NCBI GenBank assembly: GCA_963585895.1
Contig: OY757947.1
Location: forward strand, 36,607,950 to 36,671,949
Reading direction: 5' to 3'
DNA length: 64,000 nucleotides
Source of the DNA: Sepioteuthis lessoniana
Lineage: Eukaryota > Mollusca > Cephalopoda > Myopsida > Loliginidae
The notes beneath the pieces were generated by a model that saw nothing but the letters and a program-made list of their open reading frames with translations, made no database searches and had not been told where the DNA came from. Shown here one piece after another: positions 59,850 through 64,000 of this stretch (position 1 is its first letter; each line of letters begins with the position of its first letter). Made by a program: the position numbers and the translations under genes.

Positions 59850-62386
59850 ATCATCATCATCATCATCATTATCTTGTCGTGCCACCAGCACGGATATCCC
59901 TGACCCCTCTCGCCATTCCTCCATATCGTTCATCGTTTCCGGCAGGTCCTCGGGACTACAACCCAAATCCTCAGAGAGCAGCTGTATGTAGGTTCAAGCT
60001 GGTCACCCTGTTTTTTCTCGGTCATGTGAAGGGGGTCCATAGGTGTACATCACTTATGAGCTCCTCCCTACTTCTCCAGCAGTGTCCTGCATGTCTGGTT
60101 CGTGTAACTTTGATAGTTTTCGTGATGGGTGGTTGGTGGCCGTATAGCTGCTTCTTTGTGGGGTGTTGCCTCCAGGACTTGTTCAATATTGCTCGCAGAA
60201 TTCTTGTATAGTTGTCGTCAAGCTTTTTCTCCATCAGTTTAGTTAGAATCCATGTAGTGCATCCATATAGCAGTATCTACACGACCGCTGCTTGGAAGAA
60301 ATTGCGCTTTGTATTATTGGTTAGGTCTGACTTCCATATGACCGATTGTCTATTGATAACTGTGTATGCCTTTGCTAATTGCGTATCGATGTCTGTCTCG
60401 GTTGACGAAACACTGCTTCCTTGGTAGGTGAACTTGTCAACTAGTTTCAGAGAGCTACCGTTTAGAGAGGAAATTTCACTTGTTTAATTAAAGCACATAT
60501 ATTTTGTTTTGTGTGAATTGACATGGAGGCCAATGCTTGCAGCGGCTCGTTCCAGACTATCCGCTAGGATTTGGGCTTGGGCTGGTGCATTTGCCTGAAG
60601 CGCTATGTCATCGGTGTAGTCGGCGTCGGTAATTGTTTTTGCGGGGCACCTTCTGCTTCTTTTCTTTATCAGCTTGAAACCATTTTCTTTGATTTTATCA
60701 ATCGATGTTCTGTGACACTATGAGTTGGATATATGCACATACATGTATACACACGTGTGAGTGTGCACCCATACCAGTGTGCGTGTGTGTGTATGTATAT
60801 ATATACATATGTGTGTGTGCGCCCACGCACACACGCACCTGCATGCACACACACACACACACGCACACATATACACACATATATATGTGGCGAGATGAGT
60901 TAGATTCGGCCTGGGTGTCGAATTTCAAATGTTAGGAAAACCCATTAACTAGATTAAGGAAATCTAGATAAGAAAATGTTTATACATATAGCTGCGGACG
61001 TGTTAAGTACTTGTCAGAACTTAAAAGGTTCTGAATTTAATGTCCCTGTATCGGAGACGTCCAGTCTAGGAACTAATTTTTTGTCCAGTTTTTTTAAGAG
61101 AGAATTGGCTCCCCAAAAAGTTATGGGTTTATTCGTGGGTGTTCCATTAGCCGGAAATAACAATGAAACATTCTGTATATATACAGGTGCATTTTGGGTC
61201 CGAGAGTCAGACTTAGTTTGGGTTCGAAGGGAGTTGATTAGACCGGGACAAAGAAATAACGAACAGCGACATTACCAGCCGGACCCAGTTAGTTAAGATA
61301 ATCTTTTGCCAGCCGAAACTCAAACTAGAATTAATCATCCACTAAGTGTTACACGCTTCTCATCATCCCTTGACGTTTTAACCACAAGTTGTTGTTTTGT
61401 CTTGTTCTTTTCTCTGTGAACCAGCTTCTCGCTTTGATCCGGCCCACATAAGTATTCAGACGAGGACTCAGTAACTTATGCAAACTGCAGAAGCGGGTAT
61501 TATCACAGTTCTAAGCACGTAGTCTAGACAGATGATAAATAGGTATCGGGCTAGTGTGTCTCCTTTCAGTACTTCTGCTACAATGTCGAAGTAGTCAGTG
61601 TCTCAATCCGGAGAACGTACTTTCACTTTGGTGCTTCTATAGAGAATCATTATGGCTGCGACGGTTTCTTTTGGTAGGCCATATGTGAGAATAATTTGAT
61701 CCATCTTCCCTCTGTGAATGGAAGAAAAGGCCTTGGTATAGTTGACAAATGATATTGAAGCCTGTGTTTTGTTTTTTTTTGCCCCTACACCTACAAGAAT
61801 TCTACGGATTGTCAAAATTTGTGAGGTCGTGGATCTATTACTCCGGAAGCCATTTTGGTTCTTCCTAAGAATGTTGTCAATTCTAGGTTCTATGCGGTTG
61901 CGTAGTAGGGCGTTGTATATTTTGGATGCTATGGATGTAAGTGTTATACCTCGGTAGTTCTTGGCTAATACGAGGTCACACTTTTTAAGGAAAGGGGGAA
62001 GGGATTCCTTCATCCATCAGTCTTTCGGGTTTGGATTATAATCTGCATTGCAGTGTCGGAGCAGTATGTTGTCGAATTGTCTGGTCTTCCATAATTCTGG
62101 GGGAATTTCATCAAACCCAGCGGCTTTTCTATTTTTAATTTTTCTAAGTACTGAGTCGAGTTCTTCTAGAGTAAACGGTCCTAGTTTGATGTCTAATTGC
62201 TTACTAATAATTCTTGTGATTGGTTCATGTGTACCTTTCGGTGGGTTTCCTCATAGATTCTGGTAATGCTGTTTCCACTGTTTTATTCGTTCATGCTGGT
62301 TCGTAGCTTTCAGTTTAGCTTTGGTAGTGCTATTCATTCTGCTCACTTCGTGTATTTTTTGCCACGCTATCCTAGATTGTCTGTAT
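59850..62386 (-). mobile_element. LINE, antisense, split by a solo LTR-like insertion
   Basis: Minus strand from 62386 to 59850. The RT N-terminal half is open at 62013-61603 (NYRGITLTSIASKIYNALL, FVNYTKAFSSIHRG, LPKETVAAIMILYRS). Motif A reads FVNY, so the first catalytic Asp is Asn. The rest continues after the insertion (60711-61507) from the IDKIKENGFKL segment to the C-terminus (60234-60022: RAILNKSWRQHPT, RTRHAGHCWRSREEL). The 3' end is a (CAT)7 run on the plus strand (59851-59872). The 5' end stops abruptly at about 62386. Confidence 0.88.
60711..61507. mobile_element. Solo-LTR-like insertion in the LINE
   Basis: A 797-bp sequence starting TGTGAC and ending ATCACA is flanked by GTTC at 60707-60710 and 61508-61511. 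The LINE sequence continues exactly across it (compare the undivided 39265-39290). TG...CA ends, a 5-bp inverted TGTGA/TCACA and a 4-bp target duplication fit a solo LTR of Gypsy type. A CA/GT-rich microsatellite lies at 60740-60890. The 106-codon frame at 60976-61296 has no recognised domain. No second copy is in the window, so the LTR identity is inferred. Confidence 0.7.
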
Positions 62387-62391
62387 TTGAA

Positions 62392-62496
62392 TTTTTATCA
62401 TTAAGGGTTTCGGACTATTGTCTTCATCTTTATGGTTATTTCCACTATGTTTCGGCCGATATATCCTCCTGCCTTCTTCAGGTGTTTGTCAAACTC
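62392..62496 (-). repeat. 105-bp direct repeat, left copy (Penelope-like candidate)
   Basis: Nearly identical to 62661-62765. On the minus strand it has CACCTGAAGAAGG..GGCCGAAAC. The CTGAAGA...CGAAAC pair recalls the hammerhead-like motifs in terminal repeats of Penelope-like elements; this is from memory and structurally unproven here. Confidence 0.75.
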
Positions 62497-62660
62497 AATA
62501 ACCGTTACACTATGCGTCCTGCTGGATTATAGGAATGTGAGTTGGTTCGTCATTCTTGCCAATTCTGATTCAGTTTTTCTAATTGTATCTATTGATATAT
62601 TGTATCGGGTCCGTACTGACTGGATATGAGTTGTCTAAATTTCTGAGACGAACTTGTTGG

Positions 62661-62765
62661 TTTTTATCATTAGGGGTTTCGGACTATTGTCTTCATCTTT
62701 ATGGTTATTTCCATAACGTTTCGGCAGATATATCCTCCTGCCTTCTTCAGGTGTTTGTCAAACTC
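62661..62765 (-). repeat. 105-bp direct repeat, right copy
   Basis: Second copy of 62392-62496, 269 bp away; it has CGAAACGT where the left copy has CGAAACAT. The 164-bp spacer has no recognised coding sequence. Confidence 0.75.
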
Positions 62766-62824
62766 GGGAACCTTCACTTAACTTCGAACTACGTCCTTTA
62801 TTGAAACCACAGGGGTCACCTGTT

Positions 62825-62965
62825 CTGATTCCGTTAGCTATAACCGGGTACAAGTGTTAAGTATTCCTGTATTGTTACCCGCCTGTAGTGAGGATTGAAC
62901 CTGCAACCTCCAGATGATTGTCTCCTTAGAAGCTTTCAATGGCTGTTTTTTTTTTTTTTCATCTA
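62825..62965 (-). mobile_element. tRNA-derived SINE fragment
   Basis: The minus strand has GGTTGCAGGTTCAATCCTCA (B box) following CATTGAAAGCTTCTAAGGAG. An A-rich run at 62946-62959 (T on plus) borders it. Limits uncertain. Confidence 0.55.
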
Positions 62966-63173
62966 CAGAAGCCACCCTTATAGATGAGCAGCAGTAGTTC
63001 CCCGATCGAACAATAGGCATTCTATTTTACGTTTATTTAGCTTCTTGTCTTTTACCAGAGTTTGTTTGTTTGACCAGGTTGATAATGAATTTGGATTTAC
63101 GGTAAAATTGCCTTTACGTTTTAGACACAGATATTTTACAGCAGTGTTTTACAAAGAAAATAAAATTTTTAAA
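62966..63173. other. Short unrecognised spacer
   Basis: AT-rich, ending directly at the 5' truncation point of the last LINE. Confidence 0.4.
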
Positions 63174-63174
63174 T

Positions 63175-64000
63175 AAAATGGAACAAATCCTACTAGCGTA
63201 CGGCATACCTAAAGAAACCGTAGCGGCAATAACGATTCTCTATAGAAACACTAAAGTAAAAGTACGATCACCAGATGGAGACACAGAATACTTCGACATT
63301 GTAGCAGGAGTACTACAAGGGGACACGCTGGCTCCGTATCTCTTTATCATTTGTCTAGACTACGTACTTAGAACATCGATTGACAAAATCAAAGAGAATG
63401 GCTTCGAACTGACGAAGAAAAGAAGCAGAAGATACCCCGCAACAACAATTACCGACGCCGACTACGCCGATGACATAGCGATACTGGCAAATACACCTGA
63501 CCAAGCCGAAACACTTCTGCATAGTTTGGAACGAGCAGCAGCAAGCATAGGCCTCCATGTTAATGCACACAAAACGGAATATATGTGCTATAACCAAACG
63601 GGGGACATCTCCACTCTAGAAGGAACCCCTCTTAAACTAGTAGACAAATTCACGTACCTAGGAAGCAGCGTCAAATCAACCAAAAAGGACATCGAAACGA
63701 GGTTAACGAAAGCATGGACAGCTATCAATAGGCTATCGACTATATGGAAATCAGACCTAACCGATAAAATGAAACGCAGTTTCTTCCAGGCAGCGGTCAC
63801 ATCGATACTGCTATATGGATGCACTACATGGACGCTAACAAAACGGCTGGAGAAGAAACTAGATGGCAATTACACAAGAATGCTGCGTGCAATCCTGAAC
63901 AAGTCCTGGCAGCAACACCCCACAAAACACCAACTGTACGGCCACCTGCCCCCTATCACGAAAACTATTCAAGTTAGGCGAACCAGACATGCAGGACATT
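63175..64000 (+). mobile_element. 5'-truncated LINE with open RT frame, runs off the window
   Basis: From ATG at 63178 the frame is open for 274 codons to the last base without a stop. It starts MEQILLAYGIPKETVAAI, inside the RT palm just after motif A, so the ATG is an internal Met. Visible motifs are VLQGDTLAPYLFIICLDYVL, ITDADYADDIAIL (catalytic YADD), GLHVNAHKTEYM, FTYLGSSV and a C-terminal region with RAILNKSWQQHPTKHQLYGH and RTRHAGH at the window edge. It is the same family as the antisense copies at 25985, 38430 and 59850 but free of lesions, so it is the most recent insertion seen. It lacks endonuclease and motif A in this window and cannot be autonomous. Confidence 0.92.

Noticed and set aside
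60976-61296. 106-codon frame inside the solo-LTR-like insertion
   Set aside because: No recognisable Gag, Pol or other domain; noncoding LTR sequence often contains such chance frames.

Overview
The window is AT-rich eukaryotic (animal) DNA made almost entirely of C2H2 zinc-finger (ZF) gene copies, transposable elements and duplicated blocks. Nothing looks prokaryotic or organellar. The ZF arrays (84-bp modules of the type YSCxICxSSFSxKSxLxxH with TGE(K/R)P linkers), the tRNA-derived SINEs, the LINEs with (ATG)n tails and the many CA/GA/TA microsatellites suggest a cephalopod mollusc such as an octopus or squid. That assignment rests on general resemblance and is an inference. All homologies below were found by reading, not by alignment software.

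ZF copies: ZF1 (1200-1787, +), ZF2 (about 7013-7548, +, broken and fused to antisense LINE sequence), ZF3 (13069 to about 11945, -, three lesions), ZF remnant F (25552-25760, +), ZF4 (30773-29916, -, intact, 10 fingers) and ZF5 (43767-42994, -, nonsense codon in finger 1). ZF1, ZF4 and ZF5 share a degenerate second finger and a conserved 5' flank. ZF2, F, ZF4 and ZF5 end at the same mutated linker codon (GGA to TGA). They are therefore one lineage copied in both orientations. They would be nuclear DNA-binding proteins, but no effector domain (KRAB, SCAN, BTB) is visible.

Layout: 0-14 kb holds ZF1, ZF2 and ZF3 among old repeats, including a GC-rich LINE C-terminus at 5.7-7.0 kb and a 187-bp tandem array at 8.4-8.9 kb. 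From 14 to 20 kb there is a decayed Gypsy-class polyprotein, an antisense Gypsy reverse transcriptase piece and two minisatellite-like stretches. From 20 kb onward the window is a set of tandem segmental duplications. A unit [block D - antisense LINE - ZF gene with flanks - foldback element] starts at 21.895 kb, again at 35.577 kb, and its boundary sequence recurs at 54.05 kb. Block E+D (20.32-24.30 kb) is repeated at 55.12-59.83 kb. Because the copies are paralogous, several later insertions have readable empty sites: a mariner at 55848-56750, a SINE at 55449-55735 and a solo-LTR-like insertion at 60711-61507.

The last 823 bp (63178-64000, +) is an uninterrupted open LINE reverse-transcriptase frame that runs off the window; it is the best preserved mobile coding sequence here. 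The most interesting signals are the concentration of ZF4/ZF5 differences at DNA-contact positions, the tandem unit that carries the ZF gene, and a family of large inverted-repeat (foldback) elements present in at least seven partial or complete copies.
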